A stretch of DNA of 27,849 bases from JALOTE01 sp031422195 (GCA_031422195.1 JANOPZ010000111.1:1-27849); one strand, 5' to 3'; counted from the first letter of the stretch, positions 1 to 7,809 are shown. Made by a program: numbers and translations. Notes: a model not told the origin generated them from the sequence alone.

Positions 1-1140
1 TCAAACCAAATGCGCATAAAAACTGAACTTCAAGATGCTGTCGATGCCGCAACTCTGTCTGGCGCAGTGCTGGCCTATGCAAGAAAGCCAGAAGCTGAAG
101 TTAAAAATGCGGTGCGAAATTCCTTCAAAGTCCAATGCCCAATTTCCGATTGCAATCCTGACCGGCTGTCGATCACCCTCAATACGGCTATGATCGAAGT
201 TGAATCAATTGGATCATCTCCCACTCTTTTGATGGGTATAGTCGGCGTGCAATCACTTGCTGTAAAAGCGAAAGCGCGCGTCAATTTGGGCGGCAACAAT
301 GAGCATATTGAAGTGAGCATGGTTATGGATAACACCGACTCAATGAATATTGTTGATGGTGTGGCGGCGATTAACCGTATGAAACCACTTTTCCTGCCAT
401 ACCAAGAATATGGTTCGAACGAACAATGCGCCTTTGCTTGTCATCTTGGCGTTGATGGCGCCGGGCAGGACGTTTTGTATAATGGCAAAACCGGCGCTGA
501 AATTGCTCGGGCCAACGGCATTCCAATGCGCGAAGACCGTGTACATTCTGAGATGATTGATCAAGCCTAGCGCCTGCTGCGCGGTGGTAGCAATGTTAAA
601 GTACGCGTTTACTCCTTCACTTGGGGCGTACAAAAACTGCTAGACCCCAGCAGTAATTTTGGCCGCGTGAGAAACGCCATTAATGATATCCATAATTTGT
701 CAGAAGGCACACAGTATGAGCAGATGGCTCCTGAAACTGACGGTATCGTTGGGGTAAGTGGTACGGGAAGCACTCCTAGCAGCCCTAAGAAAATCATTGT
801 TCTCATTACTGACGGCGTCCAACAGAGACTTCCTGATCATAAACCCGGCCTAATTCCAATTGCGATGTGCGAAAAACTGAAAGAGGGTGGTCGTGAGGTT
901 TTTGTCCTCAACATCGCTTATCCCGACCCTGATATCATCGGAGGTGATCAACGGCTAGGCGGTTCGCCGTCGCAAGTGAAGGCGTTTTATAATGATATTG
1001 AGCCTCGGCTTCAATCTTGTGCAAGTAGTGGCGCCAATTACTTCCGTGCAGATTATGGCGTGTCCATCGATAATGCGCTCAAGAAGATAACCGATAAAAT
1101 TCTTGTTGGAGGTAGCGGCGGCCTTTATCTATCGATGTGA
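1..1140 (+). pseudogene. TadG-like vWA-domain protein, 5'-truncated by window edge, interrupted by in-frame TAG
   Basis: Frame 1 is open from the first base, so the true start lies upstream. One TAG at 568-570 interrupts it, and the same frame then stays open to TGA at 1138-1140. The start of the visible part (ELQDAVDAATLSGA) resembles the N-terminal region of TadE/TadG-type Flp pilus proteins, just after their membrane anchor. A vWA domain follows: the hydrophobic strand and MIDAS-like DNTDSM begin near residue 107 of the visible frame, and a second strand ending in LITDGVQQ lies after the stop. The bases between the stop and the next possible start (GTG at 667) translate to plausible vWA sequence (KVRVYSFTWGVQ), so the two halves look like one gene hit by a nonsense change rather than two genes. 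If intact it would be a secreted or membrane-anchored protein tied to tight-adherence pili. A sequencing error at the TAG cannot be excluded. No other tad genes are visible. Confidence 0.7.
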
Positions 1141-2366
1141 GAGTAAGCCGCAACCCGTTCCGGCAATTCTGGTTTGCCTTGCCGCACACGGATTAAATTC
1201 ATGAACCGCACAAATAGGTAGTGGCTGTCTTGCGGGCCGGGGGATGCTTCAGGGTGATGCTGGACAGAGAATACCGGTTTGCCATCCAGCGCCAAGCCGC
1301 AATTAGTGCCATCAAACAGGGATATATGAGTTTCGCTGACGCCCACGGACAGCGTTGACGCATCCACCGCAAAGCCATGGTTCATCGACACGATTTCAAC
1401 TTTGCCGGTGGTGTGGTCTTTAACCGGATGGTTTGCGCCATGATGACCTTGATGCATTTTCATGGTTTTTGCGCCAAGCGCTAAGCCCAAGATTTGATGG
1501 CCGAGGCAAATCCCAAAAATCGGGATACCGCTGGCCAGCAAATCTTGCGTGATTTTTACGGCATATTTGCCGGTTGCCGCAGGATCGCCGGGGCCGTTTG
1601 AAAGAAACACGCCATCGGGCTTCATCGCCAAAATATCAGCAGCAGCCATAAGCGGTGAAACCACGGTCACTTTTGCACCGAGGCTGGAAATCAGGCGCAA
1701 AATATTGCGTTTAACGCCATAATCAATCGCGACAATATGTGCGGCATTACCCTCACTTTCGCCAAAACGATCTTCCCAAGACCAAACCGTTTCAGACCAT
1801 TTGCTGGATTGAACCGAGCCAGCATCGGGGGCTAAATCCAAGCCTTGCAATCCCTGCCAAGCGGCGGCACGGGTTTTGAGTGCGGTAATATCAAACTCAC
1901 CGTTGGCGTTATGAGCGATGACACAGTTTTGTGCGCCTCGGGTCCGAAGCAAAACTGTAAGGGCACGGGTGTCAACACCTGACATACCGATAATGTTGCG
2001 GTTTTTCAACCAAGTATCCAACCCATTTTCGGCGCGGTAGTTTGAAGCGTTTGTGATTGTGGCACGAAAGATTGCGCCAGCCGCACCAATACGGGCTGCG
2101 GGCGTTAGATCTTCAATATCCTCATCATTGGTTCCAACAATACCAATATGCGGGAAGGTGAAGGTAACGATCTGGCTCAAATAAGACGGGTCCGTCAGAA
2201 TTTCCTGATAACCGGTCATCGCGGTATTGAAAACGAGTTCAGCTTCGATTGCGCCTTCAGCGCCGGCACCCATGCCCTCAACAACTGTGCCGTCCGCTAA
2301 TATCAGCAAAGCTGTCGGTTTGGTTTTGCTCCAAGGTTGAGATGCGTCAAAACTCACGCTCATCAT
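1125..2366 (-). CDS. carA: Carbamoyl-phosphate synthase small (glutaminase) subunit
   Basis: CarA hydrolyses glutamine and passes ammonia to the large subunit CarB, making carbamoyl phosphate for arginine and pyrimidine synthesis in the cytoplasm. At 413 aa it is somewhat longer than the E. coli protein. The N-terminal CPSase small-chain domain (about residues 18-150, with NTAMTGYQEILTDPSY) is followed by a class I glutamine amidotransferase domain (about 208-395). That domain carries nucleophile Cys287 in GICLGHQ and the His371/Glu373 pair in HHPEASPGPQD, so the catalytic triad is complete. Two adjacent ATG codons could start it; GGAG about five bases upstream of the first favours 2366. The gene diverges from the yqeY-like gene, and its last 16 bases overlap the end of the convergent vWA gene. 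carB is not in the window. Confidence 0.97.
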   Translation of the reverse strand: MMSVSFDASQPWSKTKPTALLILADGTVVEGMGAGAEGAIEAELVFNTAMTGYQEILTDPSYLSQIVTFTFPHIGIVGTNDEDIEDLTPAARIGAAGAIFRATITNASNYRAENGLDTWLKNRNIIGMSGVDTRALTVLLRTRGAQNCVIAHNANGEFDITALKTRAAAWQGLQGLDLAPDAGSVQSSKWSETVWSWEDRFGESEGNAAHIVAIDYGVKRNILRLISSLGAKVTVVSPLMAAADILAMKPDGVFLSNGPGDPAATGKYAVKITQDLLASGIPIFGICLGHQILGLALGAKTMKMHQGHHGANHPVKDHTTGKVEIVSMNHGFAVDASTLSVGVSETHISLFDGTNCGLALDGKPVFSVQHHPEASPGPQDSHYLFVRFMNLIRVRQGKPELPERVAAYSHIDR

Positions 2367-2499
2367 TTTTGCTCCGTGCTGATGGGTGTGGCCTTAAGAC
2401 AGTGGGGCAAAAGGGTCAACGGCCACAATTTTATCAAACACAACAAACATTGTCGTAAGTTTGCTGCTACAAAGCTTTGAACGGTTTTAGGGGTTGAAT
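2367..2499. promoter_or_regulatory. Divergent intergenic region between carA and the yqeY-like gene
   Basis: This 133-base gap must hold promoters for both divergent genes. AT-rich stretches are present (GATAAAAT on the minus strand, reading toward carA), but no -35/-10 pair with good spacing stood out on either strand. No arginine- or pyrimidine-responsive attenuator hairpin with a T-run was seen in front of carA. Confidence 0.4.
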
Positions 2500-2949
2500 A
2501 TGCGTGATATTTTATCGGGTGCAGTAAAATCTGCCATGAAGGCACAGGACAAATTGGCTTTGAGCACTTTGCGCATGGTGCAAGCTGCCATTCACGACCG
2601 TGATATTGTGCAGCGCGGTGCTGGCAAAGACCCGATCAATGATGATGAAATTGTTACGTTGCTGCGTAAAATGATCAAACAGCGCGACGATTCGATTGCC
2701 ATGTATGAAACCGGCGGACGAATGGAACTGGCGGAAAAAGAGCGTCAGGAAATTGCGATTATATCGGAATTTTTGCCGCAACAAATGTCCGCTGATGACG
2801 TGACCGCAGCTTGCAGAGCCGTGATTGCTGAACTTGGGGCGACCGGCCCGCGTGATATGGGCAAATGCATGGCGGCATTGAAAGAGCGTTATCCCGGTAA
2901 GATGGATTTCACAATTGCCAGCGCGACAGTTAAATCCTTGCTCGTGTAG
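2500..2949 (+). CDS. GatB/YqeY domain-containing protein
   Basis: A 149-aa cytoplasmic protein of the YqeY family, which is related to the C-terminal tRNA-binding domain of the GatB amidotransferase subunit. The family's exact role is not established; it may act in tRNA-linked metabolism. Family signatures visible are the early ALSTLRMVQAAI helix, the central IKQRDDSIAMYETGGR and EIAIISEFLPQQM segments, and the C-terminal MGKCMAALKERYPGKMD block. A TTG six bases upstream in frame is possible, but ATG at 2500 sits about seven bases after TAGGGG and gives the usual N-terminus. It lies directly upstream of dnaG (67-base gap) and is probably co-transcribed with it. Confidence 0.92.
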   Translation: MRDILSGAVKSAMKAQDKLALSTLRMVQAAIHDRDIVQRGAGKDPINDDEIVTLLRKMIKQRDDSIAMYETGGRMELAEKERQEIAIISEFLPQQMSADDVTAACRAVIAELGATGPRDMGKCMAALKERYPGKMDFTIASATVKSLLV

Positions 2950-3016
2950 CTGTGGACAGCGGGCAGAAGTTTATTTGCTAAAAGACTTTCCACGCCCGAC
3001 ATGGTGAAAAACATAC

Positions 3017-4948
3017 ATGCGCTTTGACCAGCTCTTTTTGGATGAAATCCGTGAACGGGTGCCGATCTCAAATGTGATCGGCACGCGCGTGCAATGGGAT
3101 GCCAAGAAATCCAACGTCTCGCGCGGTGATCATTGGGCGTGTTGCCCGTTTCATGGTGAAAAATCACCGAGCTTCCACTGTGAAGACCGCAAAGGCCGAT
3201 ACCATTGCTTCGGCTGTGGCGTGACAGGAGATCATTTCCGGTTTTTGGTTGAGCTTGAAGGGCTGGCTTTTCCCGAAGCCGTTGAACGCGTTGCGGATAT
3301 GGCAGGTATTGCTTTGCCCGCATCGGCGCCGCGTGATGAGGTTAAGGAAAAGCGTCGCGCCAGCCTTTATGATGTTGCTGAAATGGCCGTGACATTTTTT
3401 GAACAATCATTGCAAAGCCAAGATGGCGCAAAAGCGCGGGCCTATTTGCGTGACCGTGGTTTGAGCGGGCGAACCCAAACCGAGTTTCGCCTTGGTTACG
3501 GCCCGGAAAGCCGTAGCGCCCTTAAAAACTTTTTGGCAGGCAAAGGTATCGACAAGGATTTGATCGAAGCGTCTGGCTGCGTCGTTTTTGGTGAGGATAT
3601 TCCGGTTTCTTATGATCGGTTCCGCGACCGGGTGATGTTCCCGATTGAAGATACGCGGGGCCGCCCGATTGCATTTGGAGGCAGGGCGCTTTCGGCTGAT
3701 GTTCCTGCAAAATACTTGAATTCGCCGGAAACTGATTTGTTTTCCAAAGGGCGCACGCTCTATAATTTTGCCCGCGCCCGTAAAGCCAGCCAAGAAGCCG
3801 GCACGTTAATTGCCGTTGAAGGCTACATGGATGTGATTGCTCTGGCGCAGGCCGGTATTGCCCATGCTGTTGCACCCCTCGGAACAGCGTTGACAGAAGA
3901 TCAGTTGGATATGCTGTTGCGCGCTGCTGACGAGCCAGTGCTTTCTTTTGATGGCGATGGCGCTGGTTTGCGCGCAGCGTACCGCGCAATTGAATTGGCT
4001 TTGCCGCGGTTAAAGCCCGGTAAGTCCGTGCGGTTCGCCATGCTGCCATCTGGCCAGGACCCCGACGATGTGGTGCGCCGGGATGGCAAACCGGCATTTG
4101 ATGCACTCATTTCGCAGGCTCGCCCGCTTGCCGATATGCTGTGGGCGCGTGAAACGGCCGGCGGCACGTATGATACACCCGAACGCCGGGCTGAGCTTGA
4201 AGGTAATTTGAAGCGCCTGACCAATTTGATTACGGATGAGGTTGTTAAACGGCATTATGCGCAAGATATGCGCGACCGCATGCAGGCGTTTTTTGGTGCA
4301 GCGCGGCCTTCGCGCGACGCCACACAAAACAATCGCCGAAACCCGCCCGTCAACCAAGGCGGCAGCCGTACCGGCATGGCGCCGCAACGCACCGCAATGT
4401 CTGATAGTTTGGCCCGTTCACCAATGCTTGCCGCCGGCGAAGGCGCATCTGGTTTGCGCGAGGCCGCTTTGCTGGTGGCAATCGTCAATCACCCGCAACT
4501 GGCGTCAAATGATCTTGAGCGCTTTGAAATGCTCAATTTTTCATCGGGCGGCGCGCAAGCCATTCGCGGCGCATTGTTGGACATTTTTTCTGAAACTGCT
4601 GTGCCCGACCGGGATGAAATTATTCTTCAATTAGGCGAACGCGGACACGGTCTGCATTTTGATGGCCTTGAAACCCGCGTACGCAACGCAGGGCTTTGGA
4701 CTGCACTTAAAGACGCAGCTCTTCAAGATGCGGCATTGTTTTTTGATCAGGCTTCGGGGCTGCACCGCCGTATTTATACGATTCGCAATGAATTGCGCGA
4801 GGCTGAAGCTGAGCTTGGGGAAAATGCCACCGAAGAACGATTCGCTGCGTTTGTCGCGCTGAACGCTGAATTGAACCAATTGCAACGGATAGATGCTCTG
4901 GTTGAAGGTTTTGGTGTGCTTTCAGGGCGTGCAAAATCAGCCAATTAG
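3017..4948 (+). CDS. dnaG: DNA primase DnaG
   Basis: DnaG makes the RNA primers that start leading- and lagging-strand DNA synthesis, working with the replicative helicase DnaB. The 643-aa protein has the CHC2 zinc-binding domain at the N-terminus (Cys43, His46, Cys64, Cys67, in CCPFHGEKSPSFH and YHCFGCG). The catalytic core follows, with a Toprim domain: Glu268 in VEGYMDV and Asp312/Asp314 in FDGDGAG are the expected metal-binding residues. A low-complexity linker (about residues 425-465, rich in Asn, Arg and Pro) leads to the C-terminal helicase-interaction region. All catalytic residues are present and the length is normal. The position between a YqeY gene and rpoD recalls the widespread primase-sigma association. 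Confidence 0.97.
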   Translation: MRFDQLFLDEIRERVPISNVIGTRVQWDAKKSNVSRGDHWACCPFHGEKSPSFHCEDRKGRYHCFGCGVTGDHFRFLVELEGLAFPEAVERVADMAGIALPASAPRDEVKEKRRASLYDVAEMAVTFFEQSLQSQDGAKARAYLRDRGLSGRTQTEFRLGYGPESRSALKNFLAGKGIDKDLIEASGCVVFGEDIPVSYDRFRDRVMFPIEDTRGRPIAFGGRALSADVPAKYLNSPETDLFSKGRTLYNFARARKASQEAGTLIAVEGYMDVIALAQAGIAHAVAPLGTALTEDQLDMLLRAADEPVLSFDGDGAGLRAAYRAIELALPRLKPGKSVRFAMLPSGQDPDDVVRRDGKPAFDALISQARPLADMLWARETAGGTYDTPERRAELEGNLKRLTNLITDEVVKRHYAQDMRDRMQAFFGAARPSRDATQNNRRNPPVNQGGSRTGMAPQRTAMSDSLARSPMLAAGEGASGLREAALLVAIVNHPQLASNDLERFEMLNFSSGGAQAIRGALLDIFSETAVPDRDEIILQLGERGHGLHFDGLETRVRNAGLWTALKDAALQDAALFFDQASGLHRRIYTIRNELREAEAELGENATEERFAAFVALNAELNQLQRIDALVEGFGVLSGRAKSAN

Positions 4949-4950
4949 CG

Positions 4951-4990
4951 CGAATCACTTCGGTTAAGGCCGAATCACTTCGTTTTAGCT
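4951..4990. repeat. Two tandem copies of a 20-bp unit starting CGAATCACTTCG
   Basis: Two copies begin at 4951 and 4971, directly adjoining each other and three bases after the dnaG stop codon. The first 12 bases (CGAATCACTTCG) are identical, and 16 of 20 positions match overall. Each copy contains GAATC, a match to the GANTC site methylated by CcrM in alphaproteobacteria. A third GANTC (GATTC) lies at 5003-5007. Confidence 0.85.
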
Positions 4991-5098
4991 TGACCTTTTG
5001 ATGATTCGCAGGGATCAGAGCCTAAAATCGCTCTACCATGATTAAAGTGGGGCCGGTTTTAGTCTAATAAAAGTGATTAATCGTCATATCCGACAAGG

Positions 5099-5139
5099 TT
5101 AATTCGGGATTAAGCCTTCCCGGTTTAAGGGTAGATAAT
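5099..5139 (+). promoter_or_regulatory. CtrA-type box TTAA-N7-TTAA overlapping a likely rpoD promoter
   Basis: The sequence reads TTAA (5099-5102), seven bases TTCGGGA, then TTAA (5110-5113), an exact match to the full CtrA consensus of alphaproteobacteria. The right half-site overlaps where a -35 would lie for the -10-like GATAAT at 5134-5139 (17-base spacer from 5111-5116). That layout is known for CtrA-activated promoters. A start of transcription near 5146 would give a leader of about 105 bases before rpoD. The match is direct; the regulation is inferred. Confidence 0.5.
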
Positions 5140-5191
5140 ACTGTTTTCCACGAGAATACCGGACGAATAGCCAGTGCAACTGCCACAGGGT

Positions 5192-5237
5192 TGTTGAAGT
5201 CGGGTTCAACACGACACACATAATGGGTTATGACCCA
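5192..5237 (+). promoter_or_regulatory. Two hairpins in the rpoD leader
   Basis: TGTTGAA (5192-5198) pairs with TTCAACA (5205-5211) around a six-base loop. TGGGT (5224-5228) pairs with ACCCA (5233-5237) around TATG. The second hairpin ends immediately before the likely ribosome-binding AAGAGA (5238-5243), so it could affect translation initiation of rpoD. No T-run follows either stem, so these are not terminators. Confidence 0.4.
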
Positions 5238-5251
5238 AGAGACCACAATCA

Positions 5252-7324
5252 ATGGCTAAATCACCAAAATCTGAAGACGAAAACGAAGGCAGCGAGACCG
5301 AAAGTGCAGCAGCCGGTGACCGTCCGTTACTTGACCTAACCGCTGATAGCGTAAAGCGCTTCATTAAAAACGCCAAAAAGCGCGGTTTTGTCACAATGGA
5401 CGAACTCAACGCAGTTTTGCCGTCTGAAGAGGTGACTTCCGAACAAATTGAAGACGTGATGTCCACCCTGTCTGAAATGGGCATCAATGTCGTTGAAGAA
5501 ATTGAAGAGGAAGAAGAGGGAGCAACTGCGACCGCTGCCGAGGAAGCCTCTGACGATACTGAAAGCGATACCGATGGCGGCGCGCTGACTGCGAGCCGTG
5601 CAGGCGGGGCTGTTTCAACCACGACCACAAAACGCGAACCTGTGGACCGCACCGATGATCCGGTCCGTATGTATTTGCGTGAGATGGGTTCGGTTGAACT
5701 GCTATCGCGCGAAGGCGAAATTGCAATTGCCAAGCGCATTGAAGCTGGCCGCGAAACCATGATTGCAGGGCTTTGTGAAAGCCCGCTGACATTTCAGGCT
5801 TTGATTATCTGGCGTGACCAGTTGAACGCCGGCGAGACTTTGCTGCGCGAAATCATTGACCTCGAAGCGACCTACGCCGGCCCCGAAGCCCGCAAAGCGC
5901 CGAACGTGCCAACGCCGGAAGAAATTGAAGCGCAGCGCAAAGAAAAAGAAGACAAAGAAAAAGCCATGCGCAACCGCCGCATGGAAGACGACATCACCAA
6001 TGTTGGCGGCGAAGGCACGTCCGACGACGATGATTATGATGATGATGAGATTTCATTGTCGTTGGCTGCTATGGAAGCAGAACTTCGTCCTGCCGCAATG
6101 GCCGCTCTCGATTTTATTGCCGAAACGTACAAAAAACTGCGCAAGCTGCAAGACCAGCAAGTTGAAGCTCGCTTACAAGAAGGCGAGGCCCTCTCCACCT
6201 CGCAGATGAAGCGCTATAAGTCATTGCAAGGCGAATTGATTGCAGCGGTTAAAGACCTGTCGCTCAACAATGCGCGTATTGAAGCGCTAGTTGAGCAGCT
6301 TTACGATATTAACAAACGCGTTGTTCAAAACGAAGGTCGTTTGCTGCGTTTGGCTGAAAGCTATGGCGTCAAGCGTGATGTCTTTTTGGATGCCTATGCC
6401 GGTTCTGAATTCCAACCCGATTGGACCGGCCAAATTGGCAGCCGCCCTGAAAAAGGCTGGAAGAATTTCGCCGATAAAGAGCGCAATACCATCGACCGTC
6501 TGCGCGCTGAAATTCAAGAAATGGCACAGGAAACTGGCATTTCCACATCAGAATTTCGCCGTATTGTACACCAAGTTCAAAAGGGTGAGCGCGAAGCCGG
6601 GCAGGCAAAGAAAGAAATGGTTGAGGCCAATTTGCGGCTCGTTATTTCGATTGCTAAAAAATACACCAACCGCGGTTTGCAGTTTCTTGATCTCATACAA
6701 GAAGGCAATATCGGGTTGATGAAGGCGGTGGATAAGTTTGAATACCGCCGCGGTTATAAATTCTCAACCTATGCGACGTGGTGGATTCGTCAGGCGATTA
6801 CGCGTTCAATCGCGGATCAAGCCCGTACAATCCGCATCCCAGTGCATATGATTGAAACAATCAATAAAATTGTGCGCACATCGCGCCAGATGCTGCATGA
6901 AATTGGCCGCGAACCAACGCCAGAAGAATTGGCCGAAAAACTTGCAATGCCGCTTGAAAAAGTGCGCAAAGTTTTGAAAATCGCCAAAGAGCCGATCAGC
7001 CTCGAAACGCCGGTCGGCGATGAGGAAGATTCGCATCTTGGTGATTTTATCGAAGATAAAAATGCAATTTTGCCGATCGATGCAGCCATTCAGGCAAACT
7101 TGCGCGAAACCACAACGCGGGTTCTTGCCTCATTGACCCCGCGCGAAGAGCGCGTGCTGCGTATGCGGTTTGGTATCGGTATGAACACCGACCATACGCT
7201 TGAAGAAGTCGGCCAGCAATTTAGCGTGACGCGCGAGCGTATTCGCCAGATTGAAGCAAAAGCGCTGCGAAAGTTGAAACATCCGAGCCGTTCACGCAAG
7301 CTCAGGAGCTTCCTCGATAACTAA
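5252..7324 (+). CDS. rpoD: RNA polymerase major (housekeeping) sigma factor RpoD
   Basis: This sigma-70 factor directs RNA polymerase to most promoters of growing cells. The 690-aa length fits alphaproteobacterial RpoD. In order: region 1.1 (about residues 27-85), an acidic linker with runs of Glu and Asp, region 1.2 (about 136-166, DDPVRMYLREMG), the long non-conserved insert typical of primary sigma factors (about 170-440, with an acidic DDDDYDDDE patch), region 2 (about 455-530, including RGYKFSTYATWWIRQAI and ARTIRIPVHM, which melt and read the -10 element), region 3, and region 4 at the C-terminus with the helix-turn-helix EEVGQQFSVTRERIRQIE for the -35. All regions are intact. ATG at 5252 follows AAGAGA at a workable distance. 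The gene probably has its own promoter in the 303-base gap after dnaG. Confidence 0.98.
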   Translation: MAKSPKSEDENEGSETESAAAGDRPLLDLTADSVKRFIKNAKKRGFVTMDELNAVLPSEEVTSEQIEDVMSTLSEMGINVVEEIEEEEEGATATAAEEASDDTESDTDGGALTASRAGGAVSTTTTKREPVDRTDDPVRMYLREMGSVELLSREGEIAIAKRIEAGRETMIAGLCESPLTFQALIIWRDQLNAGETLLREIIDLEATYAGPEARKAPNVPTPEEIEAQRKEKEDKEKAMRNRRMEDDITNVGGEGTSDDDDYDDDEISLSLAAMEAELRPAAMAALDFIAETYKKLRKLQDQQVEARLQEGEALSTSQMKRYKSLQGELIAAVKDLSLNNARIEALVEQLYDINKRVVQNEGRLLRLAESYGVKRDVFLDAYAGSEFQPDWTGQIGSRPEKGWKNFADKERNTIDRLRAEIQEMAQETGISTSEFRRIVHQVQKGEREAGQAKKEMVEANLRLVISIAKKYTNRGLQFLDLIQEGNIGLMKAVDKFEYRRGYKFSTYATWWIRQAITRSIADQARTIRIPVHMIETINKIVRTSRQMLHEIGREPTPEELAEKLAMPLEKVRKVLKIAKEPISLETPVGDEEDSHLGDFIEDKNAILPIDAAIQANLRETTTRVLASLTPREERVLRMRFGIGMNTDHTLEEVGQQFSVTRERIRQIEAKALRKLKHPSRSRKLRSFLDN

Positions 7325-7385
7325 ACGGTTGCGTTTATGAAATTGTTTTTGAACGAGGCATAATTTGCCTTTTCATAAAAACCGT
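7325..7385 (+). terminator. Nested inverted repeats after rpoD, possible weak terminator
   Basis: An outer inverted repeat begins right after the rpoD stop: ACGGTT-gcg-TTTATGAAA (7325-7342) pairs with TTTCATAAA-AACCGT (7371-7385), leaving GCG as a bulge. Inside it AGGCA (7356-7360) pairs with TGCCT (7366-7370), followed by TTT. The inner hairpin plus short T-run could end rpoD transcription weakly; the outer stem is AT-rich. Confidence 0.4.
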
Positions 7386-7440
7386 GTATAGGGACTTTTA
7401 TCGACTAAGAATTGCCGTGACGATCTGCTTGGCCTAAGCC

Positions 7441-7505
7441 TCTGCTGACTGACACCGCCCGAATATTCGATCAGACCGCGGCCCAGGGTCGGCCGCAAGA
7501 GCAGA
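7441..7505 (+). promoter_or_regulatory. Structured 5' leader of the cold-shock gene
   Basis: Within about 90 bases upstream of the start codon there are three nested or adjacent pairings. TCTGCT (7441-7446) can pair with AGCAGA (7500-7505). They enclose the perfect palindrome CGAATATTCG (7460-7469) and a GC-rich hairpin, GCGGCC (7478-7483) with GGCCGC (7491-7496) around a seven-base loop. The AGGA ribosome-binding site at 7515-7518 lies just outside. Long folded leaders that respond to temperature are known for cold-shock genes in other bacteria; this one is inferred to be similar. Confidence 0.45.
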
Positions 7506-7526
7506 TGTTAAAATAGGAATACAAAA

Positions 7527-7736
7527 ATGGCTACAGGCACCGTAAAATGGTTCAACACAACTAAAGGCTTCGGCTTTATTCAGCCAGACCAAGGCGGCCC
7601 AGATGTGTTTGTTCACATTTCGGCAGTTCAGTCTTCCGGCATGACCGGCCTCAATGATGGTCAGAAGGTTTCTTACGAAATCGAACAGGACCGTCGTTCA
7701 GGCAAGTCTTCAGCCGGCCAGCTGAAAGCCATGTAA
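7527..7736 (+). CDS. Cold-shock domain protein (CspA family)
   Basis: A 69-aa single cold-shock domain protein that binds single-stranded RNA or DNA and acts as an RNA chaperone. The nucleic-acid-binding motifs RNP1 (KGFGFIQ, near residue 13) and RNP2 (DVFVHIS, near residue 27) are both present, and the protein is full length. The start is supported by AGGA eight bases upstream of the ATG. The gene is monocistronic: it has its own leader and is followed by a strong terminator. Which csp paralogue it is, and whether cold induces it, cannot be read from the protein. Confidence 0.95.
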   Translation: MATGTVKWFNTTKGFGFIQPDQGGPDVFVHISAVQSSGMTGLNDGQKVSYEIEQDRRSGKSSAGQLKAM

Positions 7737-7774
7737 TATTGGCTATCTAATTTTGGCTTTATGCTAAAGTTTGG

Positions 7775-7802
7775 AACGGTGCCTTCGGGCACCGTTTTTT
7801 TT
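7775..7802 (+). terminator. Rho-independent terminator of the cold-shock gene
   Basis: A perfect nine-base stem, AACGGTGCC (7775-7783) with GGCACCGTT (7788-7796), closed by a stable TTCG tetraloop and followed by an uninterrupted T-run to 7802. It sits 38 bases after the stop codon of the cold-shock gene. Confidence 0.96.
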
Positions 7803-7809
7803 GATCTGT

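Noticed and set aside
568..570. TAG as programmed readthrough or pyrrolysine insertion
   Set aside because: No readthrough context or supporting genes are visible, and several flagellar genes use TAG as a normal stop; a nonsense mutation or error is simpler.
2494..2499. TTG at 2494 as the start of the yqeY-like gene
   Set aside because: ATG at 2500 has better spacing to TAGGGG and gives the standard N-terminus.
4990..5018. TTGACC at 4990 as the -35 of an rpoD promoter
   Set aside because: No -10-like element at 16-18 bases; the site near 5111-5139 is the better candidate.
5206..5760. Serine-rich minus-strand frame opposite the rpoD start
   Set aside because: Serine runs are the complement of the acidic codons in rpoD region 1; no support as a gene.
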